Notes: a model not told the origin generated them from the letters alone. A stretch of DNA of 64,000 bases from Parolsenella catena (GCF_003966955.1 NZ_AP019367.1:124001-188000); one strand, 5' to 3'; shown: positions 6,588-15,330, numbered from the stretch's first letter. Program-made: numbers and translations.

Positions 6588-9500
6588 ATGGCACGTAAGT
6601 TCAAGTCTATGGACGGCAACGAGGCCGCTGCTTGGGTCTCGTACGCCTACACCGAGGTGGCGGGCATCTACCCGATCACGCCGTCCAGCCCGATGGCCGA
6701 CCACGTCGACCAGTGGGCAGCCCAGGGCCTGAAGAACGTCTTCGGCACCCCCGTCAACGTGGTCGAGATGGAGTCCGAGGCTGGCGCGTCGGGTACCGTC
6801 CACGGCTCCCTTGGCGCCGGCGCCCTCACGACGACCTACACGGCGTCCCAGGGCCTGCTGCTCATGATCCCGAACATGTACAAGATCGCCGGCGAGGGCC
6901 TGCCGGGCGTGTTCCACGTCTCCGCCCGCTGCGTCGCCTCCCACGCGCTCAACATCTTCGGTGACCACTCCGACGTCATGGCCTGCCGCCAGACCGGCTT
7001 CGCCATGCTCGCCGAGGGCAACGTCCAGGAGGTCATGGACCTCTCGCCCGTCGCCCACCTCGCTGCCATCAAGGGCCGCGTGCCGTTCCTGAACTTCTTC
7101 GACGGCTTCCGCACCTCGCACGAGATCCAGAAGGTCGCCATGTGGGACTTCGACGACCTCAAGGACATGCTGGACATGGATGCCGTCCAGGCCTTCCGTG
7201 ACCACGCCCTGAACCCCGAGCACCCGCACGCCCGTGGCTCCCACGAGAACGGCGACATCTTCTTCCAGCACCGTGAGGCCTGCAACACGGCCTACAACGA
7301 GCTGCCCGCCGTTGTCGAGGAGTACATGAACAAGATCAATGCCAAGCTCGGCACTGATTACGGCCTGTTCAACTACTACGGCGCCCCCGACGCCGACCGC
7401 GTGGTTGTCTGCATGGGCTCCTTCTGCGACGTCCTCGAGGAGGTCATCGACTACCTGAACGCCCACGGCGAGAAGGTCGGCCTCGTCAAGGTCCGCCTGT
7501 TCCGCCCGTTCTCCATCAAGCACTTCGTCGACGTGCTCCCCGAGACGGTCAAGAAGATCGCCGTCATGGACCGCACCAAGGAGCCGGGCTCCATCGGCGA
7601 GCCGCTCTACCAGGACGTCGTGACTGCCCTCTACGAGGCCGGCAAGACCGACATCCTCGTCTCCGGCGGCCGCTACGGCCTCGGCAGCAAGGACACGCCG
7701 CCCGCGTCTGCCTTCGCCGTGTTCGAGGAGCTCAAGAAGGACGAGCCCAAGCGCGAGTTCACCATCGGCATCAACGACGATGTCACGCACCTCAGCCTCC
7801 CCGAGGACGAGGACGCGCCTAACACCGCTGACCCGAGCACCATCGAGTGCAAGTTCTGGGGTCTCGGCGGCGACGGCACCGTTGGCGCCAACAAGAACTC
7901 CATCAAGATCATCGGCGACCACACGGACAAGTACGTCCAGGCCTACTTCCAGTACGACTCCAAGAAGACCGGCGGCGTCACCACCTCGCACCTGCGCTTC
8001 GGTGACTCCCCGATTCGCTCGCCGTACTACGTCACGAAGGCCGACTTCGTGGCCTGCCACAACCCCTCCTACATCGTCAAGGGCTTCAAGATGGTCCGCG
8101 ACGTCAAGCCGGGCGGCACGTTCCTCGTGAACTGCCAGTGGTCCGACGAGGAGTTCGCCGAGCACCTGCCGGCCGTGGCCAAGCGCTACATCGCCAAGAA
8201 CAACGTGAACGTCTACCTCATCGACGCCATCGACCTGGCCGCCAAGGTGGGCATGGGCAAGCGCACGAACACCGTGCTCCAGTCTGCCTTCTTCGCCCTG
8301 GCCAAGGTCCTGCCTGCCGAGGATGCCCTCCAGTACATGAAGGACGCCGCCACTAAGTCCTACATGAAGAAGGGCCAGGCCATCGTCGACGCCAACCACA
8401 AGGCCATCGACGCCGGCGCCACCGCCTTCCACAAGTTCGAGGTGCCTGCTGACTGGGCCACTGCCGAGGACAAGCCGTCCGAGCTCTCCATCGAGGGCCG
8501 CGCCGCCATCGTCGAGCAGGTCAAGAACCTCCTCGAGCCCATCAACCGCATGGATGGCGACTCCCTGCCCGTCTCCGCGTTCGAGAAGCACGTCGACGGC
8601 CAGTGGGAGCTCGGCGCCTCTCAGTACGAGAAGCGCGGGGTTGCCGTCATGGTTCCGCACTGGGACGAGACCAAGTGCATCCAGTGCAACCAGTGCTCCT
8701 ATGTCTGCCCGCACGCCACGATTCGCCCGATCGCCCTCACGGCTGACGAGGCTGCCGCGGCTCCTGAGAACATGCGCATGATCGACGCCAAGGGCAAGGG
8801 TGCCGACGGCCTCAAGTTCGCCATCGCCGTGTCCCCGCTCGACTGCATGGGCTGCTACAACTGCGTGACGGCCTGCCCGAAGGACGCCCTCACCATGGTC
8901 CCGCAGGAGGAGGAGCTCGACCAGGCTCCCGTCTGGGACTACGCCGTCAACAAGGTCTCCGAGAAGAAGGAGCTCGTTGCCGCCAACGTCAAGGGCAGCC
9001 AGTTCGCCAAGCCGTACCTCGAGTTCTCCGGCTCCTGCGCCGGCTGCGCCGAGACCGCTTACGCGCGCCTCGTCACCCAGGTCTGCGGCGACCGCATGTT
9101 CATCTCCAACGCCACCGGCTGCTCCTCCATCTGGGGCAACCCCGCTGCCACCTCGCCCTACACGGTTAACGCCGAGGGCCACGGCCCGGCCTGGAACAAC
9201 TCCCTGTTCGAGGACAACGCTGAGCACGGCCTCGGCTTCGCCGTGGGTTACGCTGCTGTCCAGGACAAGCTCGTCGCTCAGACGAAGGCCCTGCTCGAGG
9301 GTGACGCCTCTGACGCTCTGAAGACCGCTGCCACCGCCTGGCTCGAGAACCGCAACGACACCGAGGGCTCCAAGACCACGGCCGCTGCCTACGTCGCCGA
9401 GCTCGAGAAGTGCGGCTGCGATGCTGCCAAGGCCATCCTCGCCGACAAGGCTTACCTCACCAAGAAGTCCTTCTGGATCTTCGGCGGCGACGGCTGGGCC

Positions 9501-10121
9501 TATGACATCGGCTTCGGCGGCCTGGACCACGTCCTGGCTTCCAACCACAACGTCAACGTCTTCGTCTTCGACACCGAGGTCTACTCCAACACGGGCGGCC
9601 AGGCCTCCAAGGCCTCTAACCTCGGCCAGGTCGCGCAGTTCGCTGCCGCCGGCAAGGTGACCAAGAAGAAGTCCCTCGCCGAGATCGAGATGTCCTACGG
9701 CTACGTCTATGTCGCCCAGGTCGCCATGGGTGCCAACCCCGCGCAGACGCTCAAGGCCATCACCGAGGCCGAGGCCTACGACGGCCCGTCCCTGGTCATC
9801 GGCTACAGCCCCTGCGAGATGCACTCCATCAAGAAGGGCGGCATGATGCACTGCCAGGAGGAGATGAAGAAGGCCGTCGATTGCGGCTACTGGAACCTCT
9901 TCCGCTTCAACCCGGCTGCGCCGGAGGGCAAGAAGTTCTCGCTCGACTCCAAGGAGCCGGCTGGCGGCTACCAGGAGTTCCTCATGAACGAGGCCCGCTA
10001 CGCCTCGCTCACGCGTTCGTTCCCCGAGCGCGCCAAGGAGCTCTTCGCCGAGAACGAGCAGGCTGCCATGGAGCGCTACGCTCACCTGCTCAAGCTCAAG
10101 GCCCTCTACAACGAGGCCTAG
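6588..10121 (+). CDS. nifJ: Pyruvate:ferredoxin (flavodoxin) oxidoreductase, single-chain
   Basis: A 1177-residue enzyme converting pyruvate and CoA to acetyl-CoA and CO2 with reduction of ferredoxin, the central energy reaction of fermenting anaerobes. It shows the full single-chain layout. The N-terminal pyrimidine-binding domain has YPITPSSPMADHVD. Two ferredoxin-type [4Fe-4S] motifs begin at Cys697 (CIQCNQCSYVC) and Cys753 (CMGCYNCVTAC), and a third cluster motif (CAGCAETAY) at Cys817. The thiamine-diphosphate site is GDGWAYDIGFGG (about 967) followed by EVYSNTGGQASKAS. Length is normal for the family. Start ATG 6588 has AGAAGGAGAGG upstream. It is monocistronic with its own terminator. 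Codon use is strongly biased to C/G-ending preferred codons, as expected for a highly expressed gene. Confidence 0.98.
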   Translation: MARKFKSMDGNEAAAWVSYAYTEVAGIYPITPSSPMADHVDQWAAQGLKNVFGTPVNVVEMESEAGASGTVHGSLGAGALTTTYTASQGLLLMIPNMYKIAGEGLPGVFHVSARCVASHALNIFGDHSDVMACRQTGFAMLAEGNVQEVMDLSPVAHLAAIKGRVPFLNFFDGFRTSHEIQKVAMWDFDDLKDMLDMDAVQAFRDHALNPEHPHARGSHENGDIFFQHREACNTAYNELPAVVEEYMNKINAKLGTDYGLFNYYGAPDADRVVVCMGSFCDVLEEVIDYLNAHGEKVGLVKVRLFRPFSIKHFVDVLPETVKKIAVMDRTKEPGSIGEPLYQDVVTALYEAGKTDILVSGGRYGLGSKDTPPASAFAVFEELKKDEPKREFTIGINDDVTHLSLPEDEDAPNTADPSTIECKFWGLGGDGTVGANKNSIKIIGDHTDKYVQAYFQYDSKKTGGVTTSHLRFGDSPIRSPYYVTKADFVACHNPSYIVKGFKMVRDVKPGGTFLVNCQWSDEEFAEHLPAVAKRYIAKNNVNVYLIDAIDLAAKVGMGKRTNTVLQSAFFALAKVLPAEDALQYMKDAATKSYMKKGQAIVDANHKAIDAGATAFHKFEVPADWATAEDKPSELSIEGRAAIVEQVKNLLEPINRMDGDSLPVSAFEKHVDGQWELGASQYEKRGVAVMVPHWDETKCIQCNQCSYVCPHATIRPIALTADEAAAAPENMRMIDAKGKGADGLKFAIAVSPLDCMGCYNCVTACPKDALTMVPQEEELDQAPVWDYAVNKVSEKKELVAANVKGSQFAKPYLEFSGSCAGCAETAYARLVTQVCGDRMFISNATGCSSIWGNPAATSPYTVNAEGHGPAWNNSLFEDNAEHGLGFAVGYAAVQDKLVAQTKALLEGDASDALKTAATAWLENRNDTEGSKTTAAAYVAELEKCGCDAAKAILADKAYLTKKSFWIFGGDGWAYDIGFGGLDHVLASNHNVNVFVFDTEVYSNTGGQASKASNLGQVAQFAAAGKVTKKKSLAEIEMSYGYVYVAQVAMGANPAQTLKAITEAEAYDGPSLVIGYSPCEMHSIKKGGMMHCQEEMKKAVDCGYWNLFRFNPAAPEGKKFSLDSKEPAGGYQEFLMNEARYASLTRSFPERAKELFAENEQAAMERYAHLLKLKALYNEA

Positions 10122-10152
10122 TCACGAGCGCCATCTAGTTCGCTGAGCTAGG

Positions 10153-10187
10153 AAGGGCCCGTCCCAGACTCTGGGGCGGGCCCTTTT
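10153..10187 (+). terminator. Rho-independent terminator of nifJ
   Basis: AAGGGCCCGTCCC pairs with GGGGCGGGCCCTT around a short loop and runs into TTTTG, about 30 bases after the nifJ stop codon. Confidence 0.92.
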
Positions 10188-10440
10188 GCATTCGAGGCGG
10201 CTATGGGTTTGCGAGCATTTGCCGAAGCGTGGCATGGCGATGGGGTGAACGAAATTCTCGAATCAAGGAAAAATATCGCCGGCCATGAATGCTGGCTCAG
10301 TTGCTTCGGCGAGCGGCGGATTTTCCCCGGTGGGGTAGAATGTCATTACGTATTGGGGGAGGGGCCGCCACGCGGCGGATTCGGCAGGGTCATGACTTGG
10401 GCGGGCGGCCCTCTCCACGAGCCTTTGGGCGGCGCATAGC
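10188..10440. other. Intergenic stretch with no supported gene
   Basis: About 250 bases between the nifJ terminator and the glycosyltransferase. Open frames of 78 codons (+) and 65 codons (-) exist, but neither has a ribosome-binding site or protein-like composition. TAGAAT at 10336-10341 is a possible -10 for the downstream operon, without a convincing -35 element. Confidence 0.5.
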
Positions 10441-11679
10441 ATGAATCCCGCCATAGTCATACCTACCTATTGGGCAAATGACCCGTCACAGCCCGGCGTG
10501 TACGATCACGCGACGGCCGTAGACGAGCCGTTGCCCGAGCTTGCGCGCTGTCTGGACTCGCTCGATGACGTCTGCGGCGTCATCCGCGTCATCGTCCTGC
10601 TCGTGGCGCCGCCAGAGGCCGAGGCCTCGGCGCGCGCCCGCATCCAGGCCATCGTCCGCGAGCATGCGGACCTAAACCCGCTGGTCATCGGCTCGGGTGA
10701 GGCACGCCTCATCGCGGGGCGCATCGAGACGCTCTGCCCGGGGTTCTCGGGAGAGTTTGCGTCACTGCGCGGCTACGGGTCCATTCGCAACATGGGGCTT
10801 GTCGCGTGCGCGATGCTCGGGCATGACGTCGCCGTCTTCATGGATGACGACGAGGTTACGCTCTCGCCGGACTTTCTCGTTGACGCGGTGTATGGCTTGG
10901 GCCGGCTCACGCGTCAGGACCTCAAGATCCTGGCCAAGACGGGGCATTTCGTGGACGAGAACGGCTCCCATCTCGCGGACGTCTCGCGCCCCAAGTTCTG
11001 GGAGCACTGGTGGTCGAAGCGCCGTGAGTTCAACGAGTGGATGTCCGGTGCCCTCGAGGGTTCGCGGATCAAGCGCTCGAACTATGTGTGCGGAGGCTGC
11101 ATGACCGTGCACGCGGCGGCGTTCTCTCGCGTGCCCTTTGACCCGTGGATCACGCGTGGCGAGGACCTCGACTACCTGATGAACCTGCGGATGGCCGGCT
11201 TCGAGATGTGGTTCGACCGCCAGTGGTACGTAAGGCACCTGCCGCCGACGACGCCAGATGCCCCCAACCGCTTCCTGCAAGACGTCTATCGCTGGATCTA
11301 CGAGCGCGCCAAGCTTGACTTTTGCGCGCGTCGCCCCAGCCTTCGCCGGGTGACGGCGGACTCGCTCATGCCCTATCCGGGAAAGTGGCTCACGGCAGAG
11401 CTGGACGAGCGCATCTCGCGCACGGCACTCGCCCGCGCCATCGCGGGGCCCGAGAGGGCGGCCTACCTGAGGACCTGGCGGCGTGGCCGGGCGGACGCCT
11501 ATGCGTATGCCGCGGCAAATGCGGAGAACTACGCCCGGCTCCTGAGCTTCTGGCCGAGCGTCGTGGACGAGATTTGGGACGACGAGCGCCTGGCCTCTGC
11601 CGTCCTCGAGATGTCATCCGGGCGAGACGAGGGCCCCGACCCCACCTCGCCTGCCACCGAGAAAGGAGTGGGAGCTTGA
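10441..11679 (+). CDS. Family 2 (GT-A fold) glycosyltransferase
   Basis: A 412-residue soluble glycosyltransferase-like protein. It opens with AIVIPTYW, the usual first strand of the nucleotide-sugar-binding fold. The metal-binding acidic motif is FMDDDEVTLSPDFLVDAVY at about residues 132-150. A later GEDLDYLMNLRMAGFEMWF (about 239-257) matches the ED-containing acceptor and catalytic segment. No membrane segments or signal peptide are seen. The start at ATG 10441 has only a weak purine-rich upstream region. Its stop codon overlaps the start of the sensor kinase (TTGA), so the three genes to 13598 form one operon. Donor and acceptor cannot be read from sequence; a cell-envelope or glycan role is a guess from the LytSR linkage. 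Confidence 0.85.
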   Translation: MNPAIVIPTYWANDPSQPGVYDHATAVDEPLPELARCLDSLDDVCGVIRVIVLLVAPPEAEASARARIQAIVREHADLNPLVIGSGEARLIAGRIETLCPGFSGEFASLRGYGSIRNMGLVACAMLGHDVAVFMDDDEVTLSPDFLVDAVYGLGRLTRQDLKILAKTGHFVDENGSHLADVSRPKFWEHWWSKRREFNEWMSGALEGSRIKRSNYVCGGCMTVHAAAFSRVPFDPWITRGEDLDYLMNLRMAGFEMWFDRQWYVRHLPPTTPDAPNRFLQDVYRWIYERAKLDFCARRPSLRRVTADSLMPYPGKWLTAELDERISRTALARAIAGPERAAYLRTWRRGRADAYAYAAANAENYARLLSFWPSVVDEIWDDERLASAVLEMSSGRDEGPDPTSPATEKGVGA

Positions 11680-12863
11680 GCCCCAACCGCCTGAACGGTC
11701 GCCTCTCGCGACTCGACGACGTCCGCAGCTCGCAGGCAACCGAGCGGATCCTCGGCCTTGCGTCAAAGACGCTCGACCTCATGCGCTCTGGCCTTACCAG
11801 GCAGAGCTGCCAGGACGTTTGCCGCCTGCTGCTTCCCGAGACGACCGCCATCGCCGTCGCCATGACAGACACGGAGCGCGTGCTTGCCTACGAGGGCGCG
11901 CTTGCGGCGGACTTCCCGCCTGGCAGCCCCATTCACACGGCCGCCACGCTCGAGGTGCTCCAGAGCGGCAAGCTCGGGCTCTTCCAGGCGCGAGGCGAGG
12001 GTGACGATGCGTCCTCCGAGCTGCCCCGCACTGTGCGTGGCGGCATCGTGGTGCCGCTGAACGTGCAGGATCGCCCCCACGGCACCATCAAGTTCTACTA
12101 TCGCTCGCCGGCCGACATTGATCGCAGCCAGCTTGCCATCGCGCGTGGCTTTGGCCAGCTGCTCTCGACGCAGCTCTCTACCCACGAGCTCGACCGTCAG
12201 GCCGAACTTACGGCAAAGGCCGAGGTAAAGGCTCTGCAGGCTCAGATCAACCCGCACTTTTTGTTCAACACGATCAATACGATCGCTGCGCTTACGCGCA
12301 CGGACCCGGCGCAGGCGCGCAACCTCCTGCGCGAGTTCGCCGTGTTCTATCGTCAGACGCTCGAGAGCTCGGACCAGCTGATCCCGCTTGCCCGTGAGCT
12401 CGAGCAGACGCGTCGCTACCTGCGCTTCGAGCACGCTCGCTTTGGCCAGGACCGCATCCTCGAGCGCGAGCACGTGGGCGTGGGCTGCGGCGAGGTGCTC
12501 GTGCCGGCCTTCATCGTCCAGCCCATCGTGGAGAACGCCGTCCGCCATGCCATGCGAGACGAGGGGCCGCTCCACATCGACATTCGCGCGGACGTGGACG
12601 AGGGTGACGTGCTCATTGCCGTGGCCGACGACGGCCTGGGCATGGACGAGCAGACGGTTGCCATGCTGCGCGATGGCATTGAAGGAAACCGGGGTTCCGG
12701 CTGCTCGAGCGATGAAAAGGGAACCGGGATTGCTTTGAGAAATGTTGCAGAGCGTCTCGAGAGGTTCTATGGTTTTGGGTCGGGCATCGATATTATGTCG
12801 AAGCCCGGCGAGGGCACGTGTGTGACGCTGCGTCTTGCCCACACTGCCGCTCACAACGAATAA
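11676..12863 (+). CDS. LytS/YehU-type sensor histidine kinase with GAF domain, no membrane segments
   Basis: A 395-residue kinase of the His_kinase/HATPase LytS class. The N-terminal half (about 20-165) looks like a GAF sensor domain. A short helix leads into QINPHFLFNTINTI with phosphorylatable His194. The ATPase part shows PIVENAVRHAM (N box) and DDGLGMD, then GTGIALRNVAERL. Unlike classical LytS it has no membrane helices, so it should sense a cytoplasmic signal. The start is TTG 11676, in a 4-base TTGA overlap with the glycosyltransferase stop and with AAAGGAG upstream; the longer open frame back to 11322 is inside the upstream gene. Its response regulator follows after 15 bases. Confidence 0.92.
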   Translation: MSPNRLNGRLSRLDDVRSSQATERILGLASKTLDLMRSGLTRQSCQDVCRLLLPETTAIAVAMTDTERVLAYEGALAADFPPGSPIHTAATLEVLQSGKLGLFQARGEGDDASSELPRTVRGGIVVPLNVQDRPHGTIKFYYRSPADIDRSQLAIARGFGQLLSTQLSTHELDRQAELTAKAEVKALQAQINPHFLFNTINTIAALTRTDPAQARNLLREFAVFYRQTLESSDQLIPLARELEQTRRYLRFEHARFGQDRILEREHVGVGCGEVLVPAFIVQPIVENAVRHAMRDEGPLHIDIRADVDEGDVLIAVADDGLGMDEQTVAMLRDGIEGNRGSGCSSDEKGTGIALRNVAERLERFYGFGSGIDIMSKPGEGTCVTLRLAHTAAHNE

Positions 12864-12878
12864 CGAGGATGTGCTTGT

Positions 12879-13598
12879 ATGCTGCGTGCCATGATTGTTG
12901 ACGACGAGGCCCCCGCTCGCTCCGAGCTGCGCTTCCTGCTCGAGGAGACCGGTCGCGTCGACGCGATCGTCGAGGCCTCGAGCGCCCGCGACGCCGTCGA
13001 GAAGCTGATGGACGGTCGTCCAGACGTGCTCTTTCTCGACGTCTCCATGCCCAAGACGAACGGCATGCAGCTCGCCGAGGCGCTCCACAAGCTCAAGAAC
13101 CCGCCTGCGGTCGTCTTCGTGACGGCGTACAGCGAATACGCCCTCGAGGCGTTTGACGTCGATGCCGTGGACTACCTGATGAAGCCCGTCGAGACCGAGC
13201 GCCTCGAGCATGCGCTCGACAAGGTCATCGCCCGTGGCAAGGGCAACTCCGCCCCCTCCGCCCCCGCCGAGCGCATTCCGGTCGAGAAGGGCGGGCGCAA
13301 GGTGCTCGTTCCCATTGACCAGATCCGCTACATCGAGGCCAAGGACGACTACTCCTGTATCTACACGGACACGGACCGCTACCTGTCCGTCATCTCGCTC
13401 GCCCAGCTTGAGGCAAAGCTCTCCCCGCACGGCTTCTTCCGCGTTCACCGTGGCTACATCGTTAACCTGCAGTACGTGGAGGACGTCGAAGTGGTCTCGA
13501 GCGGCGTGATGCAGCTGGGCATCCAGGGCGTCGAGGGCAAGAAGATCTCCGTCTCGCGTCGCCGCGTCGTGCAGCTCAAGCGCGCGCTGGGGCTGTAA
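12879..13598 (+). CDS. LytTR-family response regulator
   Basis: A 239-residue regulator with a receiver domain (acidic residues D8, D9, E10; phospho-acceptor Asp54 in LFLDVSMPK; conserved Thr in FVTAYSEYA; Lys in LMKPV) and a C-terminal LytTR DNA-binding domain (about 138-236). The latter carries the typical IRYIEAKDDYSCIY and FFRVHRGYIVNL segments. It is partner to the cytoplasmic kinase immediately upstream. LytTR regulators commonly control autolysis, extracellular polysaccharide or, in pyruvate-sensing YehUT/YpdAB-like systems, carbon transport. Which applies here is unknown, though nifJ is the next gene upstream of the operon. A terminator follows. Confidence 0.94.
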   Translation: MLRAMIVDDEAPARSELRFLLEETGRVDAIVEASSARDAVEKLMDGRPDVLFLDVSMPKTNGMQLAEALHKLKNPPAVVFVTAYSEYALEAFDVDAVDYLMKPVETERLEHALDKVIARGKGNSAPSAPAERIPVEKGGRKVLVPIDQIRYIEAKDDYSCIYTDTDRYLSVISLAQLEAKLSPHGFFRVHRGYIVNLQYVEDVEVVSSGVMQLGIQGVEGKKISVSRRRVVQLKRALGL

Positions 13599-13624
13599 CG
13601 AACGCGCAGACGCATCGCATCTAC

Positions 13625-13653
13625 CGGGGCCGGCGCTTGTCGGCCCCGTTTTT
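13625..13653 (+). terminator. Rho-independent terminator after the LytTR regulator
   Basis: CGGGGCCG pairs with CGGCCCCG around an 8-base loop and is followed by TTTTTG. Confidence 0.92.
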
Positions 13654-13684
13654 GTTGCGCGGTCTGGGCGGATTACGTGGCAGG

Positions 13685-13690
13685 TATAAT
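13685..13690 (+). promoter_or_regulatory. -10 element of the YfcE-like phosphodiesterase gene
   Basis: A perfect TATAAT lies 33 bases before the start codon. No good -35 is found at 17 +/- 2 bases, so the promoter assignment rests on the -10 alone. Confidence 0.45.
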
Positions 13691-13723
13691 CGAGCGCGTT
13701 AATCCGGCGATAGGGGGGCAGCC

Positions 13724-14230
13724 ATGGCGGGCAAGCGCATCGACGTTCTGAGTGACACGCACGGCAGGCTCTCGAACGAGGTGCTCGACGCGCTGGACGG
13801 CTGCGACCTCATCGTCCACGCCGGCGACATCACGTCCGACGAGGACTTCGTGACGCTCGGTGCCCTGGCGCCGCTGCGCCTGTGCCTGGGCAACAACGAC
13901 TGGGCGGGCGAGTACGGCCCCGAGGTGACGCGCAAGGTGCGCTTTGAGTACGAGGGCCTCCAGTTCTGCGTCTGCCACTATCGCCAGGACCTCACGGGCG
14001 AGCGCTTCGATGTGGGCGTGTTTGGCCACACGCATGTGCCCGAGAGGGACACGCTTGGCAACGGCTCGCTCGTCATGAATCCGGGCAGCCCCACGTTCCC
14101 TCGCAGCTCGAGCGGCCCCACCATGGGCCGCATCTACGTCGAGGACGGACGCGTGCTGTCGTCGGAGATCATCAAGCTCGGCGACGGCGAGGACCGCGGC
14201 TGGGGTCGCAGCTTCTTTGCCGGCTGGTAG
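13724..14230 (+). CDS. YfcE/MJ0936-family metallophosphoesterase
   Basis: A 168-residue calcineurin-like phosphodiesterase. The metal-binding motifs are in order: DVLSDTHGR (about 7-15), HAGDI (about 30-34), GNND (about 56-59), then CHYRQDL and GHTHVPERDT (about 106-115), ending with MNPGSPTFPRSS. Length and motif spacing fit the YfcE-like branch, whose members cleave phosphodiesters such as bis-pNPP in vitro and whose physiological substrate is generally unknown. Start ATG 13724 follows GGGGGCAGCC. It is convergent with thioredoxin, with a GGACCAAA repeat in the gap. Class is certain, role uncertain. Confidence 0.92.
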   Translation: MAGKRIDVLSDTHGRLSNEVLDALDGCDLIVHAGDITSDEDFVTLGALAPLRLCLGNNDWAGEYGPEVTRKVRFEYEGLQFCVCHYRQDLTGERFDVGVFGHTHVPERDTLGNGSLVMNPGSPTFPRSSSGPTMGRIYVEDGRVLSSEIIKLGDGEDRGWGRSFFAGW

Positions 14231-14259
14231 GCGAGGCGCCGGTGGCGGGCGGGCCGGGT

Positions 14260-14288
14260 GGACCAAACGAACCCGTCCCCTTTGGTCC
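14260..14288. repeat. GGACCAAA...TTTGGTCC repeat between convergent genes
   Basis: An 8-bp perfect inverted repeat (14260-14267 with 14281-14288) around CGAACCCGTCCCC. Read on the minus strand it matches the copy at 6291-6319 at 26 of 29 positions. It lies between convergent stop codons and could act as a bidirectional terminator. Confidence 0.7.
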
Positions 14289-14296
14289 GGTTTGCG

Positions 14297-14617
14297 CTAG
14301 AGGTGCTCGCGCAGCTCCTTGACGAGGCGGGCCTTGGGGGCGCTGCCGACCATGGTGTGCACGGGCTTGCCACCCTTGAACAGGATGAGCGTCGGGATGG
14401 ACATGACCTGGAATCGCATGGCGAGGTCCTGGTCGTTCTCGACGTTCACCTTGCAGACGGTGAGCTCGTCTGACATCTCGTCCGAGATCTCCTCGACGAC
14501 GGGCGCGAGGGCTCGGCATGGCCCGCACCAGCTGGCCCAGAAGTCGACGAGGACGGGCTTCTCGGAGGAGCGAATCGTGGCGTCGAACGTCTCCTCTGTG
14601 AGCTTGCGTGTTGCCAT
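14297..14617 (-). CDS. trxA: Thioredoxin
   Basis: A 106-residue classical thioredoxin that keeps protein thiols reduced in the cytoplasm. The redox motif WCGPC has its cysteines at 31 and 34, preceded by VLVDFWAS. The conserved cis-proline segment is MSIPTLILFKGGK (about 72-84). Length is standard and no signal peptide is present. Start ATG 14617 has AAGGGAGGC upstream. It is transcribed alone, convergent with the phosphodiesterase gene. No thioredoxin reductase is nearby. Confidence 0.97.
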   Translation of the reverse strand: MATRKLTEETFDATIRSSEKPVLVDFWASWCGPCRALAPVVEEISDEMSDELTVCKVNVENDQDLAMRFQVMSIPTLILFKGGKPVHTMVGSAPKARLVKELREHL

Positions 14618-14784
14618 GGTGCCTCCCTTGGTGGGCCGCTGGCTGCGGCCATGTGGCTTTGCTTGTGGTTATACCCAGCCTCCTGCCGGGTAGTCAGCGC
14701 ACAGGCGGTAGAATCGCGCTAGAGAAGTGGCGTCGGGGCCCGCGCGCATGGGGCGCGTCGGCAGCGATGCGGTTGGGAGCCCGG

Positions 14785-15330
14785 ATGGACGTGCGTCAGG
14801 AATACCTCGACAAGGCAAGGGCCGAGCTGGGAGACCTCGCGCAGGCCGGCGTCATCATGACCGGCAACGCGTTCTCCCACGTGCTGCTCGTGAAGGGCGA
14901 GCCCGAGGTGCCTGCTGCGGACGGCTCCGTGCCCCGGCTGCTCGAGGGACCGGACGGCAAGGCCCTGCACGCGGCGCTGGGCGCCTTGGGCTACGCGCCC
15001 GAGGATTGGGGCGGCCTGTCCGTGAACGATGCCGAGGGCTACCCGCTCGTGCCCGGGACGCTGCGCCTCGCCATCGCCACGCTTGACCCTGACACGCTCG
15101 TCGCGCTCGACGATGCCGCTGCCGCCGCCATCCGCGAGGCGTTCGCGGACGAGCTCGTGGAGCTCGAGAGCCTCGATGCCGCCACGCTCAGCCCCGGCCT
15201 CGTCGTGCGCGTCCTGGGCATGCGCGTCCTGGCGCTTGGAGGGTTCGAGAAGAGCCTGTCTGACCCCAAGGCAAAGCAGCTCATGTGGGCGCGACTCAAG
15301 CAGCTCCCGCCCCAGGGCGAGCCCTACTAG
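14785..15330 (+). CDS. Uracil-DNA-glycosylase-like protein of uncertain activity
   Basis: A 181-residue soluble protein. The segment FSHVLLVKGEPEVP (about 30-43), a gap and then GPDGKALHAALGALGY resemble the substrate-binding layout of the uracil-DNA glycosylase superfamily (a GEAPG-like strand followed by a PDG-type loop). The canonical catalytic residues are not clearly present: GEP-E-VP replaces GEAPG. A C-terminal GLVVRVLGMRVLALGGFEKSL fits the last strands of that fold. The family assignment is by eye only. Start ATG 14785 follows GGGAG at 14775; the open frame to 14608 overlaps trxA's start and is not used. Possibly a divergent repair or DNA-sensing protein. Confidence 0.55.
   Translation: MDVRQEYLDKARAELGDLAQAGVIMTGNAFSHVLLVKGEPEVPAADGSVPRLLEGPDGKALHAALGALGYAPEDWGGLSVNDAEGYPLVPGTLRLAIATLDPDTLVALDDAAAAAIREAFADELVELESLDAATLSPGLVVRVLGMRVLALGGFEKSLSDPKAKQLMWARLKQLPPQGEPY

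Noticed and set aside
6552-10085. A 1177-codon minus-strand open frame opposite nifJ
   Set aside because: Same codon-bias artefact; the peptide is a repetitive mix of Val, Asp, Leu and Gly without motifs, and nifJ is unambiguous.
10203-10460. Small open frames (+78 and -65 codons) after the nifJ terminator
   Set aside because: Neither has a start signal or codon use like the neighbours, and they overlap each other.
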